Below are positions 26,045 through 34,638 of a stretch of 64,000 bases of DNA, in pieces. Source of the DNA: Stenotrophomonas maltophilia (lineage in GTDB: Bacteria; Pseudomonadota; Gammaproteobacteria; Xanthomonadales; Xanthomonadaceae). The stretch covers positions 60,795 through 124,794 of the forward strand of contig NZ_RAUX01000010.1 in NCBI RefSeq assembly GCF_013464485.1, in the 5' to 3' direction. The notes under the pieces are model-generated. The model saw only the letters and a list, made by a program, of their open reading frames with translations, was not told where the DNA came from and did no database searches. The first letter of the stretch is position 1, and each line of letters starts with the position of its first letter. The position numbers and the translations under genes were made by a program.

Positions 26045-26508
26045 GGCAGCTGCTCCAGAAGATTGACCATTTCCAATGCGGCGAGCGCGACTTCCTCGCC
26101 CTTGTTGCCGTGGCTGCCGCCTGCGCGGGCCTCGGCGTCTTCAACGCGTTCCACCGCCAGCACGCCGTTCAGCACCGGCACGCCGAAATCCAGCTGCACG
26201 CGCATCAGGCCTTCGGCGCAGCGGTCGGCCACGTGTTCGTAGTGACGGGTATCGCCACGGATCACGCAGCCCAGGGTGAGGATGGCGGCGTGTTCGTGGG
26301 CGGCGGCCAGGCGCGCGGCCACCAGCGGCAGTTCCCAGGCACCCGGCACGCGGATCACGTCGATGTTGGCTTCGGTGATGCCGTTGCCGGCCAGGCTCTG
26401 GCGGGCGCCAGCGACCAGCGTGTCGGTGATGCGGGCATTCCAGCGGCTGGCCAGGATGGCAAAGCGCGCCGATTCGGGAGTGCGAAGATCGCCTTCGAAG
26501 TGGCTCAT
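26041..26508 (-). CDS. ribH: RibH, lumazine synthase
   Basis: Forms 6,7-dimethyl-8-ribityllumazine from the RibB and RibD-pathway products; usually a 60-mer or decamer. ATG 26508 gives [10 protein letters not shown] and 155 residues; the frame is open further upstream but family length supports this start. Motifs are [15 protein letters not shown], the substrate loop [30 protein letters not shown], with the catalytic His in the last motif, and [12 protein letters not shown]. It is the fourth riboflavin gene in the operon after ribE and ribBA. Confidence 0.96.
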   Translation of the reverse strand: MSHFEGDLRTPESARFAILASRWNARITDTLVAGARQSLAGNGITEANIDVIRVPGAWELPLVAARLAAAHEHAAILTLGCVIRGDTRHYEHVADRCAEGLMRVQLDFGVPVLNGVLAVERVEDAEARAGGSHGNKGEEVALAALEMVNLLEQLP

Positions 26509-26593
26509 ATGCGGCTTGGGGACTCGATAAGGGGGTAATTCTAGCGTGGATGGGCCCCGGCCGTGATCGGCGGGGGCCTTCAAGGGGCTTTCT

Positions 26594-26678
26594 GTAGAGC
26601 CGAGCCATGCTCGGCTGCTCTCTGCCGCCGGACTGCCCTCCGCGCTGCGCGCGCAAGCCGAGCATGGCTCGGCTCTAC
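26594..26678. repeat. SMAG pair, inverted
   Basis: GTAGAGCCGAGCCATGCTCGG and inverted copy AGCCGAGCATGGCTCGGCTC-TAC, between ribBA and ribH. Every rib/nus/thi intergenic gap of useful size in this operon carries such a pair. Confidence 0.88.
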
Positions 26679-26705
26679 AGGGGCCTCATGGCCGGCGCGC
26701 GGGCC

Positions 26706-27806
26706 TCAGCAGCCCACCGTCTCTACCACTTCCAGGCCGTACCCGGCCAGGCCGATCTGGCGGCGCGGGGTGCCCAGCACGCGCAGCTTGCCCAGGCCCA
26801 GGTCGGACAGGATCTGCGCGCCGGCACCGTTGCGGCGCCACTGGCTCACGTCCTTGTCCTTGCCCGGCACCACCGGCGCCGGCTGCTGGCGCAGGCGGGC
26901 CAGCAGGGCTTCACCGTCGCGCGGGGCCTGCAGCACCACCATCACGCCGGTGCCTTCGGCATCGATCGCGCGCAGGGCATCGGTGGCGGCCACCCCGAAG
27001 TCGTCACGGCGCCAGTGCAGCAGGTCGGCCAGCGGGTTTTCCACCTGCACGCGCACCAGGGTTGGGGTTTCCGCATCCGGCGTGCCACGAACCAGCGCGA
27101 AATGCAGGTCGTGGGCGATGCGGTCGCGGTAGGTCACCAGCTTGAACGGGCCGAATTCGGTGGCGATCTCACGTTCATCGACGCGTTCAACGGTCTTCTC
27201 GGTGGCCAGGCGGTAGGCGATCAGGTCGGCGATGGAGCCCATCTTCAGACCGTGCTCGCGGGCGAACACTTCCAGTTCCGGGCGGCGTGCCATGCTGCCA
27301 TCCGGGTTCAGGATCTCCACCAGCACGCCGGCCGGTTCCAGCCCGGCCAGCATGGCCATGTCCACGGCCGCCTCGGTGTGGCCGGCGCGGGTCAGCACGC
27401 CGCCCGGCTGAGCGATCAGCGGGAAGATGTGGCCCGGCTGGTGCAGGTCCGACGGCTTGGCGTTGGGCTTCACCGCGGTACGGATGGTGTGCGCGCGGTC
27501 ATGCGCCGAGATGCCGGTGGTGACGCCCTCGGCGGCCTCGATGCTGACCGTGAAATTGGTCTGGAACTGCGCGGTATTGGCCTGCACCATCGGCGCCAGG
27601 CCGAGATCGGCGGCGCGGGTGCGGTTCAGCGGCAGGCACACCAGGCCACGGCCATGGGTGACCATGAAGTTGATGTCGCTGGCCTTGACCAGCTCGGCGG
27701 CCATGATCAGGTCGCCTTCGTTCTCGCGGTCTTCGTCATCGACGATGACCACCATGCGGCCCTGGCGGATGTCTTCCAGGATGTCCGGAATCGGGGCGAA
27801 ATTCAT
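26706..27806 (-). CDS. ribBA: RibB DHBP synthase fused to a degenerate RibA-like domain (RibBX type)
   Basis: The N-domain (about 1-205) is 3,4-dihydroxy-2-butanone-4-phosphate synthase, with the metal and substrate loop DDEDRENEGDLIMAAE, THGRGLVCLPL, and HTEAAVDMA. The C-domain (about 210-366) aligns with GTP cyclohydrolase II but has VRVQVENPLADLLHWRRDDF where active RibA has its zinc-binding Cys residues, so none of the three metal ligands is present. I expect DHBP synthase activity only; a separate RibA must exist elsewhere. The start overlaps the ribE stop by 4 bases. Confidence 0.92.
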   Translation of the reverse strand: MNFAPIPDILEDIRQGRMVVIVDDEDRENEGDLIMAAELVKASDINFMVTHGRGLVCLPLNRTRAADLGLAPMVQANTAQFQTNFTVSIEAAEGVTTGISAHDRAHTIRTAVKPNAKPSDLHQPGHIFPLIAQPGGVLTRAGHTEAAVDMAMLAGLEPAGVLVEILNPDGSMARRPELEVFAREHGLKMGSIADLIAYRLATEKTVERVDEREIATEFGPFKLVTYRDRIAHDLHFALVRGTPDAETPTLVRVQVENPLADLLHWRRDDFGVAATDALRAIDAEGTGVMVVLQAPRDGEALLARLRQQPAPVVPGKDKDVSQWRRNGAGAQILSDLGLGKLRVLGTPRRQIGLAGYGLEVVETVGC

Positions 27807-28429
27807 GCGGCATCTCCCTGTGGGTGCTGACCGTTGGTCGGCACACTGATCAGCCGCTCCACATAGCGGGCGACCAGATCGATTTCAAGATTGACCGCGC
27901 TGCCCACGCCTGCGGCGGAGAAGGCGGTGTTGGCCACCGTGTGCGGGATCAGGGCGACTTCAAAACCTTCATCGTCCACTTCGTTGACGGTGAGGCTGAC
28001 GCCGTCCACGCAGATCGAGCCCTTCTTGGCGATGTAGCGGCGCAGCGAGGCCGGCGCTGCGAAACGCCAACGCTGGGCACGCGCGTCTTCGTGGATGGAC
28101 AGCACCTGGCCGAGGCCGTCGACGTGGCCGCTGACCAGATGGCCGCCGAGGCGGTCGGTCGGGCGCATGGCGCGTTCCAGGTTGATGACCGCACCCTCGC
28201 CCAGCTGGCCCAGCGTGGTCAGGCCCAGGGTCTCGGTGGAGGCATCGGCCTGGAAGCTGCTGGCGTCGAATGCGATGACGGTCAGGCAGACGCCGTTGAT
28301 GGCAATGCTCTCGCCCATCTGCACGTTGTCGAACGGCAGATTCCCGACATTGAAGGTGAAGCGGACATCGCCGCCGATGGATTCGCGCGCAGCCAGACGG
28401 CCGACGCCTTCGATGATTCCAGTAAACAA
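27803..28429 (-). CDS. ribE: RibE, riboflavin synthase alpha chain
   Basis: Dismutates two lumazines to riboflavin in the final step. I place the start at TTG 28429, giving LFTGIIEGVG (Met by initiation), the invariant N-terminus, and 208 residues. GGAG lies 8-9 bases upstream. Two lumazine-binding repeats are visible: residues 1-95 (SIAINGVCLTV, HLVSGHVDG) and 97-195 (SICVDGVSLTVNEV). An open frame continues upstream through the riboswitch but is not coding. It is first in ribE-ribBA-ribH-nusB-thiL. Confidence 0.94.
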   Translation of the reverse strand: MFTGIIEGVGRLAARESIGGDVRFTFNVGNLPFDNVQMGESIAINGVCLTVIAFDASSFQADASTETLGLTTLGQLGEGAVINLERAMRPTDRLGGHLVSGHVDGLGQVLSIHEDARAQRWRFAAPASLRRYIAKKGSICVDGVSLTVNEVDDEGFEVALIPHTVANTAFSAAGVGSAVNLEIDLVARYVERLISVPTNGQHPQGDAA

Positions 28430-28455
28430 GTAACGTTCTCCGCGGAAAGTGAGCG

Positions 28456-28500
28456 AAAAACGCCGCAAGGCAAACAGGCGCACGCAGGGCATGAGCCCTG
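28456..28500 (-). terminator. Putative expression platform of the FMN riboswitch
   Basis: Downstream of the aptamer come a perfect hairpin CAGGGC-TCAT-GCCCTG (28485-28500) and then a CGCC/GGCG stem followed by TTTTT (28456-28460). The second could act as an FMN-controlled attenuator; the stem is short, so translational control is also possible. Confidence 0.45.
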
Positions 28501-28506
28501 TGGCAC

Positions 28507-28646
28507 CGTCTTCTTTCATCCGGACTATGACCGTCGGCTCCGGCATTGGACCGGATCTGCTGACCCCCGGCCGTGGGCCGGGGCGCTCGCGGGCTCGTGC
28601 TTGCGCACCTACCGCCGGTGGGGAATTGCACCCCGCCCTGAAGACG
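28507..28646 (-). promoter_or_regulatory. FMN riboswitch (RFN element)
   Basis: The minus-strand RNA shows the conserved RFN blocks: CGTCTTCAGGGCGGGGTGCA at the 5' end, ATTCCCCACCGGCGGT, AGCCCGCGAGCG, and the 3' part CCGGAGCCGACGGTCATAGT followed by CCGGATGAAAGAAGACGG, which closes P1. FMN binding should lower expression of ribE-ribBA-ribH. A possible -10, TACACT, lies at 28674-28679. Confidence 0.97.
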
Positions 28647-28836
28647 TTTGTGTACCGGCGAACCGGCGTGCCCAGTGTAACAGCCCGGGCTGAACGGGGT
28701 CGGATGCCGCAGCTGTGACGGCGGTCGCTCGTAATTTGTAAAACTTTCATTAAAATTTCGCCCCGGACGACATGAGGTCGCCACGGGCCGCCCGCTGGGC
28801 CGGCCCGCCAAAGGATTGAAATTCACAGGAATTCCC

Positions 28837-29457
28837 ATGCGCAAGATGCTGATCGTGGCCGCCCTGCTGGCCGCCGCCCCGCTCTCGGCTTCGGCCGACG
28901 CTCTGAGCTACACCTACGTCGAAGGCGGTTGGACGCAGGTCAAGGTTGACGACAACGCACTGGACGACCCGAAGGTCGACGGCGGCTACCTGCGTGGCTC
29001 CGTGGCCATCGCCGAACAGGTCTACGTGTTCGGTGGCTGGTCGCGTACCAGCAAGACCAATCACTACGGCAATGATTCGCTGAAGCTGGAACTGAACCAG
29101 CCGGAGCTGGGCATCGGCTACCACATGCCGTGGACCGACCGCCTGGACTTCACCGCCGATGCCGCGTGGGTGCGCCAGAACGCCGAAGCCACCGTCCGAT
29201 ACGACGGCCTGCGTTTCAGCCAGAAGGATCACACCAACCTGGGCCGCGTGACCATGGGCATCCGTGGCAAGCCGTCGCGCATGACCGAAGGTTGGGTCAA
29301 GGCCGGTTACATGGACGGCGGCAACAACTTCAAGGGCACCTGGGTCGGCACCGTCGGCGGCCAGATCAACTTCACCAAGACCTGGGGTCTGGTGGGCGAG
29401 ATCTCCGGCTACCGCGACGTCACCCAGTACTCGGCCGGCGTCCGCGCCAGCTTCTGA
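28837..29457 (+). CDS. Ax21-family outer-membrane beta-barrel protein
   Basis: Secreted protein of 206 residues with a signal peptide (MRKMLIVAALLAAAPLSASA) and a mature start DALSYTYVEGGWTQVKVDD. The body alternates aromatic and polar residues and ends in the aromatic of GVRASF, as expected for a BAM-inserted barrel. YVEGGY/W near the N-terminus and a short DDPKVDGGYLRGS stretch resemble the Ax21 family of Xanthomonas and Stenotrophomonas. Published claims that Ax21 is a secreted signal have been withdrawn, so I describe it only as an outer-membrane protein. CAGGA precedes the ATG; a strong terminator follows. Confidence 0.72.
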   Translation: MRKMLIVAALLAAAPLSASADALSYTYVEGGWTQVKVDDNALDDPKVDGGYLRGSVAIAEQVYVFGGWSRTSKTNHYGNDSLKLELNQPELGIGYHMPWTDRLDFTADAAWVRQNAEATVRYDGLRFSQKDHTNLGRVTMGIRGKPSRMTEGWVKAGYMDGGNNFKGTWVGTVGGQINFTKTWGLVGEISGYRDVTQYSAGVRASF

Positions 29458-29487
29458 TCCAACGATCGCTCCTCGTCGTGCGATCGA

Positions 29488-29514
29488 ACGGGCCCCGCAA
29501 GGGGCCCGTTTTTT
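29488..29514 (+). terminator. Rho-independent terminator of the Ax21-family gene
   Basis: ACGGGCCCC and GGGGCCCGT arms around GCAA, followed by TTTTT. Confidence 0.93.
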
Positions 29515-29608
29515 GTCCGCTGCACACCGTCACCTGGCTGCATCGCGCCATCGAAAGTGTGGGCAGATGCGCTAGGCTTGCGCGCCTCTGGAACAGGAAA
29601 ACACCGTC

Positions 29609-30502
29609 ATGAAGACCCCCACCCGTACCACCCGTACCCTTCTGGCCAGCGTGCTGCTGTGCGCCCCGCTGATTGCCAGCGCGGCACCGGCCCAACTGAC
29701 GCCCGAGCAGGCCTTCGACCTGTATGCACGCGTGCTGCTGGAAGACGATGCGGCCGCCACGCGCACGCTCAACGATGCACTGAAGCCGGCCTTCGAAGGC
29801 CAGGATGCGGTGACCCCGACCCCGGGTGCGCTGGCCAAGGCCCTGGCCGAGCCGTGGCAGACCGTGCTGGCCAGCGCCGGTGACAAGACCGACGCTACCG
29901 CCGCAGAAGCGCTGTACGCCAAGGCCCTGCGCGATTCGAAGTGCCGCGCGACCAAGAGCGTGATCGAAGACAACGAATACGTTGAAGACCAGAAGCTGGC
30001 GCGCATCAGTTTCAGCTGCCAGGTGCCCGACCTGGGCAAGGTGCGCCCACTGTTCGCCGCCAGCCTGGCCGCCGATGCCAGCCCGGCCTCGCGCAGGCAG
30101 TTCACCGATACCTATACCCAGGCACTGCAGAGTGGCGCGCGCGTGCCGGTCAGCGGCACCTTCACCCTGTACCCGGCCAAGGACGATGGCTATTGGTACA
30201 GCGGCAATTTCGATGACCTGGTAGGCACCGTCGCCGGTGCACTGGCCCCGTTCGAGGACTGGATGCAGGACGCACAGGCGGCCAGCGCACCGAAAGTGAC
30301 CGGCGTACCGGGCTGCGACCTGCTGCTGCAGCAGCACCGCGCCTGCGTTGCCAAGATCGCACCGGACCAGATCAGCGGCGTGGATGCGATGGCCGAGGAA
30401 CTGAAGGCCAAAGCGCAGGTGCAATCGGCCGAGGAGATGAGGCAGGAGTGCAAGGCGCTGCGTCCGATGGCCGAAATGATGTGGACCGACGAATGCGCGT
30501 AA
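29609..30502 (+). CDS. Secreted Cys-conserved protein, paralogue 1 of 3 (unknown function)
   Basis: I do not recognise the family. The 297-residue protein has a signal peptide ending IASAAPAQ, so it is probably periplasmic. The N-part is helical (LTPEQAFDLYARVLLEDDAA). A paired-Cys segment follows: DSKC, then SFSCQVPDLG. Later come a second motif, GVPGCDLLLQQHRACVAKI, and a C-terminal ECKA/DECA pair, giving six or so Cys in all. The same order of motifs recurs in the next two genes. About 100 bases separate it from the terminator upstream. Confidence 0.85.
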   Translation: MKTPTRTTRTLLASVLLCAPLIASAAPAQLTPEQAFDLYARVLLEDDAAATRTLNDALKPAFEGQDAVTPTPGALAKALAEPWQTVLASAGDKTDATAAEALYAKALRDSKCRATKSVIEDNEYVEDQKLARISFSCQVPDLGKVRPLFAASLAADASPASRRQFTDTYTQALQSGARVPVSGTFTLYPAKDDGYWYSGNFDDLVGTVAGALAPFEDWMQDAQAASAPKVTGVPGCDLLLQQHRACVAKIAPDQISGVDAMAEELKAKAQVQSAEEMRQECKALRPMAEMMWTDECA

Positions 30503-30822
30503 GCCGGTAAGCGGTAGCGCAGCTATCGTGGAGCAGAGGACCTGGGCAACCTTCACGACGCCTGAGAGGGGTCTGCCGGCGGAAGTGGCGTGCGGACGGC
30601 CGAGTATCCTCAATGCCACCCGGGCACGCGCTTGCAGTCCACCGCCATTCCGATTGCGCAAAGACAGGGTCCCCTGGAAGCATTGCGACGGGCTGGGTCG
30701 AACGGCCAAAGACCGCGCCCGTGAACCCGGCGCCGTTGGTCTGGAATTTCGGATTTCTTGCATGGACCTGGAATCCACAAGCCGGGATCCTCGCGGGCCG
30801 ATCCAGGCAATGCAGCCCTGTC
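30503..30822. other. Gap between paralogues 1 and 2
   Basis: This 320-base gap holds no repeat, hairpin or RNA that I can support. The frame of paralogue 2 stays open back to 30613, but that stretch lacks a signal-peptide context and reads as non-coding. A promoter for paralogues 2 and 3 is expected here; I see no clear boxes. Confidence 0.4.
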
Positions 30823-31647
30823 ATGCTGAACCTCATTCTCACCGGACTGCTCGGCACGTCGCTGTCAGCGACCGCCGCGCCCACGGGCGCACTCTCGCTG
30901 GAAGAAACCTTTGACGCGTACGTACTCGTAGTCACCCAGGATCACGAGCAAGCCAGGACGGCACTGAGGAAAAGCCTGCAGACAGCCAATCAACATGCGT
31001 TGCCCGGAATCGGGGATGCTGTGGACGCGCTCTATATCCATCAAGGCCCTGCGCTGGAAAGCAATGACCCCATTGCCATGGCTGTCAAAGCCAGGTGGCA
31101 CTCCATCCATTGCAAGGAGGTCGAGCGAGCCGATAGCGGCTCTCCCGATCGTGTGACGATCCGCTACCACTGCGGGGTTCCAGACGTCTCCAGCTTCTTC
31201 GCGACCTATCGCGAGCATCGCGAACAATTCGTGGCCGTGGATGCAGTCGCGTCCATCCAACCCGCGAAAATGGCATTTGCCCAAGTGCTGACCCAAGCCC
31301 CCAACAGCACGTTCGACACCACGGCCGAGTTCTTCCGTGCTGGCGAAGGCGGTCCCTGGGCCAGTATCGACATGATGTTCCTCGGGCTGGCGCTGCTGCA
31401 GAAGATGCTGCCGTTCCGGGAATGGAATGAGCGCATCGAGGCAGAGTCCATCACTGCCCGTACGGGCATTCCTGCGTGTGACCTGCTGCTTGACGCACGA
31501 CTGAAAGCCGCACGGATTCACGAACCCGTCGATCCCTCATCAGACGACGCGACCTTTCAGAATGTCCTGGAAGAGACGGTCAGCGGGATGGGACCCGACG
31601 AGGCTCGCGCGCACTGCCGTGCACTCCAGGAACACCATCGACCATGA
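30823..31647 (+). CDS. Secreted Cys-conserved protein, paralogue 2 of 3 (unknown function)
   Basis: ATG 30823 gives a signal peptide (MLNLILTGLLGTSLSATAAP) and 274 residues. The layout copies paralogue 1: helical start LSLEETFDAYVLVVTQDHEQ, a paired-Cys segment IHCKEV...IRYHCGVPDVSS, the motif GIPACDLLLDARLKA, and a late Cys (RAHCRALQ). Overall identity to paralogue 1 is low, so the duplication is old. Its stop overlaps the start of paralogue 3 by 4 bases, so those two are co-translated. Confidence 0.78.
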   Translation: MLNLILTGLLGTSLSATAAPTGALSLEETFDAYVLVVTQDHEQARTALRKSLQTANQHALPGIGDAVDALYIHQGPALESNDPIAMAVKARWHSIHCKEVERADSGSPDRVTIRYHCGVPDVSSFFATYREHREQFVAVDAVASIQPAKMAFAQVLTQAPNSTFDTTAEFFRAGEGGPWASIDMMFLGLALLQKMLPFREWNERIEAESITARTGIPACDLLLDARLKAARIHEPVDPSSDDATFQNVLEETVSGMGPDEARAHCRALQEHHRP

Positions 31648-32564
31648 GTCCACGCGTGAAAATGATGCGGCTGCTCGTACTAACCAGCGCGCCACTCTCT
31701 GCCCTGGCCTCGCCCGATGCGTCCACGCGGCGTGCACATGCGCTGCCGTCGGGCGAGATCACCGCAGGTATTGACGCCAATTTCCAGCTTTATCTTTCGC
31801 TTCTGCTCGCTGCCGACCCGGTTGCCCGCCGCACCCTCGACGCGCAGTGGAAGGGTACGTTCCAGCCCCCAGGCTATCTCGATCGGCTGCAGGAAGTGCG
31901 AACGCGCATTGGCGATGACGAGGCCGCCGAACGCTTCCTGGTGCCTGCTGGCTTTGAATCACCCGGCATCGGCGCTGCATCGCTGGACAGACTGGGCCGC
32001 GTGACCTGTACCGCGCTCTCCACCCGCGCCGGCCCCACCGCCAATACAGCGACGTTGTCTTATCGCTGCTCTGTCCCCGACCTGACTCCACTGTACGCCA
32101 GGTACCGGGAGGCAACAAAGGCAGGTTCCAGGGCTGCGGCTCCCGCCGAAATGGCCGACATTTTCCGTCGCCAGGTCAGGATACTGAGGGGATCAGGATC
32201 GCGCAGCATTTCCGGGGATCTGGAGTTCTTCCGACATGGCCAGGGCGCGTGGCTCAGCGCCAGTGCCAACAGCCTCGAAGCGAAGCTGCTCGACGCCTTC
32301 ATTCCCTACCACGGCTGGGACCGGCGCATGCTGGAGGAGGAAGCTCCCACGCTCACAGGATCAGTTGCATGTGACTGGCCGCTGCATCGGCTCCGCAACT
32401 GCGTGAGCCAGCAGGCACTGCATCGCATCGGTCATTTCAATGCCCTCCAGGCCGAAGTACTGGATGCAGCGAAAGGCATGGATGAGCACCAGCTATTGAC
32501 CTACTGCAACAACCAGGTATCTCCCCATCTTCATTTCGAATACAGCGGCCTGACATGCCCATGA
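31644..32564 (+). CDS. Secreted Cys-conserved protein, paralogue 3 of 3 (unknown function)
   Basis: The 306-residue protein has a probable signal peptide ending SALASPD. It repeats the pattern of the two upstream genes: VTCTALS...LSYRCSVPDLTPLY, then GSVACDWPLHRLRNCVSQQ, and terminal Cys in LLTYCNN and LTCP. The helical N-part (FQLYLSLLLAADPVARRTLD) matches the same region of paralogue 1 (FDLYARVLLEDDAAATRTLN). The function is unknown; periplasmic location is inferred from the signal peptide and Cys pairs. Confidence 0.78.
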   Translation: MSPRVKMMRLLVLTSAPLSALASPDASTRRAHALPSGEITAGIDANFQLYLSLLLAADPVARRTLDAQWKGTFQPPGYLDRLQEVRTRIGDDEAAERFLVPAGFESPGIGAASLDRLGRVTCTALSTRAGPTANTATLSYRCSVPDLTPLYARYREATKAGSRAAAPAEMADIFRRQVRILRGSGSRSISGDLEFFRHGQGAWLSASANSLEAKLLDAFIPYHGWDRRMLEEEAPTLTGSVACDWPLHRLRNCVSQQALHRIGHFNALQAEVLDAAKGMDEHQLLTYCNNQVSPHLHFEYSGLTCP

Positions 32565-32760
32565 AACAGGGCCCGGCAAGGTGCACGTGCGGTCAGGGCC
32601 GGTCGATCATTGGCGCTGGGGCAGCTGATGAACTACGCGCACGACAAATGCCTGGTAGGCCAATGGAGATCTGTGCGCCTTGCAACATGCGCAGCGATCA
32701 TTCGCCCCGGCAACCTTGATGCCACATCCGGCGGGTACGACGTGGCATTGTCGGTTTGCA

Positions 32761-33846
32761 TTACGGCCGCAGCAGCAGCCGGATGTCCTCACCCACCTGG
32801 CGTTGATCCACCACGCGCAATCGACGCTGCTGGTCCATCGCCTCGATGCCGAGGCCAGCCAGCAGCGGGCGGCCGGTATCGCCCAGCAAGGTGGGTGCCT
32901 GGTAGAGCAACAGCTCATCCACCCAGCCGCCGCGCAGCAGTGCGCCGGCCAGGGTCGCGCCAGCTTCGGTATGCACTTCGTTGATGCCGCGCTCGGCCAG
33001 CAGGGCCAGCACCGCGCCCAGATCCAACCGTCCATCGACACTGGGCACGCTGGCAAATTCGGCGTCGGCCGCATCCGGTGCGCTTACTGCTGCGTCATGC
33101 AGGTACAACGTCGGTGCCCCACCCTCGCGCACACGGCTGCATTCCAGCGAACGCAGACGCGAATCGAGCACCACGCGCAACGGTGGCATCACGTCTGTGT
33201 TGGCCAGACGCACGGTCAGCATCGGGTCGTCGGCGAGGACGGTATCGGCACCGGTCAGGATCGCGCCGGCGCGTGCACGCCAGTGCTGCACGTCCTCGCG
33301 CGCGGCCGGGCCGGTGATCCACTTGGAGCTGCCATCAGCCATCGCGGTGCGGCCATCCAGGCTGACGGCCAGCTTCACCCGCAGCCAAGGGCGGTTGCGC
33401 TCCACGCGTGAGAGGAAGCCCTTGTTGAGCTCGCGCGCCTGCGCGGCCATCAGGCCTTCAGCGACTTCGATGCCCGCGCTGCGGAGGAGATCAAAGCCAC
33501 CGCCGTCGACCTTCGGGAACGGGTCGCGCATCGCCGCGACTACGCGCGATACACCGGCTTCGATCAGCGCCAGCGCGCACGGTGGCGTGCGCCCGTAGTG
33601 CGCACAGGGTTCCAAGGTGACGTAGGCGGTGGCACCGCGTGCTTCGCTGCCGGCCTCGCGCAGGGCGAACACTTCGGCATGCGGGCCACCGGCGCGCTGG
33701 TGCCAGCCCTGACCGACCACGCGTTCGCCGTGGGCGATCACGCAGCCAACCATCGGATTGGGGCGGGTGGTGTAGGCGGCACGCTCGGCCAGGCGCAGCG
33801 CGTTGGCCATGTGCAGGTGGTCGAGGACGGAGAACGGGGTGCTCAT
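32761..33846 (-). CDS. ribD: RibD, bifunctional pyrimidine deaminase/reductase
   Basis: Performs the second and third steps of riboflavin synthesis. ATG 33846 gives 361 residues. The deaminase domain (about 10-150) has the zinc motifs PHAEVFAL and TLEPCAHYGRTPPCALAL. The reductase domain (about 155-361) starts RPWLRVKLAVSLDGRTAMAD, with GADTVLADDPMLTVR and TEAGATLAGALLRGGWVDEL. It lies about 4 kb from ribE and upstream of the FMN riboswitch, so that riboswitch cannot control it. Confidence 0.95.
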   Translation of the reverse strand: MSTPFSVLDHLHMANALRLAERAAYTTRPNPMVGCVIAHGERVVGQGWHQRAGGPHAEVFALREAGSEARGATAYVTLEPCAHYGRTPPCALALIEAGVSRVVAAMRDPFPKVDGGGFDLLRSAGIEVAEGLMAAQARELNKGFLSRVERNRPWLRVKLAVSLDGRTAMADGSSKWITGPAAREDVQHWRARAGAILTGADTVLADDPMLTVRLANTDVMPPLRVVLDSRLRSLECSRVREGGAPTLYLHDAAVSAPDAADAEFASVPSVDGRLDLGAVLALLAERGINEVHTEAGATLAGALLRGGWVDELLLYQAPTLLGDTGRPLLAGLGIEAMDQQRRLRVVDQRQVGEDIRLLLRP

Positions 33847-33879
33847 GCCGCCATGGTAACGCTGGCGGTGTAGATCCAT

Positions 33880-33952
33880 GCCATCAGTGCCAACCAAGGT
33901 TGGCACCCACCAGTGAAGGCGGCCATCAGTGCCAACCAGGGTTGGCATCTAG
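33880..33952. repeat. Tandem direct repeat containing SMAG-like palindromes
   Basis: GCCATCAGTGCCAACCAAGG occurs at 33880 and, with one change, at 33922; each contains the CCAACC/GGTTGG stem. They fill the ribD-nrdR gap. Confidence 0.78.
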
Positions 33953-33966
33953 CGGGGCAAAGGCGG

Positions 33967-34488
33967 TCAGCCCTTCTTCTTCTTGGTCAGGGCTATCACG
34001 TCACCCAGCAGCTGCAGCTGTTCGGTGCTGGACGGCAAGTCACGTTCCAGCTTCTCGATCTCCTCGCGGAAATCAGCTACGTCCTCGAAGCTGCGGTACA
34101 CCGACGCAAACCGCACATACCCGACATGATCGAGCTTGCGCAGTTCGTTCATCACAAACTCGCCGACCTTGATCGAAGGCACTTCGCGCTCGCCACTGAT
34201 GCGCAGCTGGTGCACCACCGCACGCACCGCCGCTTCGATCTTGTCTTCGGCCACCGCACGCTTCTGCAGCGCGCGGTCGAAGCCGGCGCGGACCTTGCGC
34301 TGGTCAAACGCTTCGCGGGTGCCATCGCTCTTGACGATGGCCGGCAGCTTCAGTTCAACCGTTTCCATGGTGCTGAAGCGCTCGCCACAGGCTTCGCATT
34401 CACGCCGACGGCGGATCGTCGCGCCGTCTTCAGAGACGCGCGAGTCGATGACCCGGGTATCGGCATGTTGGCAGAAGGGGCAATGCAT
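33967..34488 (-). CDS. nrdR: NrdR, ribonucleotide reductase repressor
   Basis: Zinc-ribbon and ATP-cone repressor of nrd genes. The 173-residue protein starts [17 protein letters not shown]; zinc ligands are Cys 3, 6, 31 and 34. The ATP-cone runs from about residue 49 ([21 protein letters not shown]). The tail has [19 protein letters not shown] and a lysine-rich end. nrdR next to ribD and near glyA is common in proteobacteria. I did not see an NrdR box here. Confidence 0.96.
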   Translation of the reverse strand: MHCPFCQHADTRVIDSRVSEDGATIRRRRECEACGERFSTMETVELKLPAIVKSDGTREAFDQRKVRAGFDRALQKRAVAEDKIEAAVRAVVHQLRISGEREVPSIKVGEFVMNELRKLDHVGYVRFASVYRSFEDVADFREEIEKLERDLPSSTEQLQLLGDVIALTKKKKG

Positions 34489-34638
34489 GGAACGCCTGGC
34501 TCAGGGGGCAACCTAGATGCCACGGTCATGGCAGCGTCGCAAAGGTACCTGAGAAGGCGTTCAGCAGCAAATGCTGTCTGCGCGGAAGTGCCTGCATTTC
34601 GGCCGAAACGCAGCTGCAGCGCGATCCGGTCTTTCCGC

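Noticed and set aside
7614-26678. CRISPR array from regularly recurring palindromes
   Set aside because: The units are dispersed SMAG/REP palindromes in pairs, with no constant spacer length and no cas genes.
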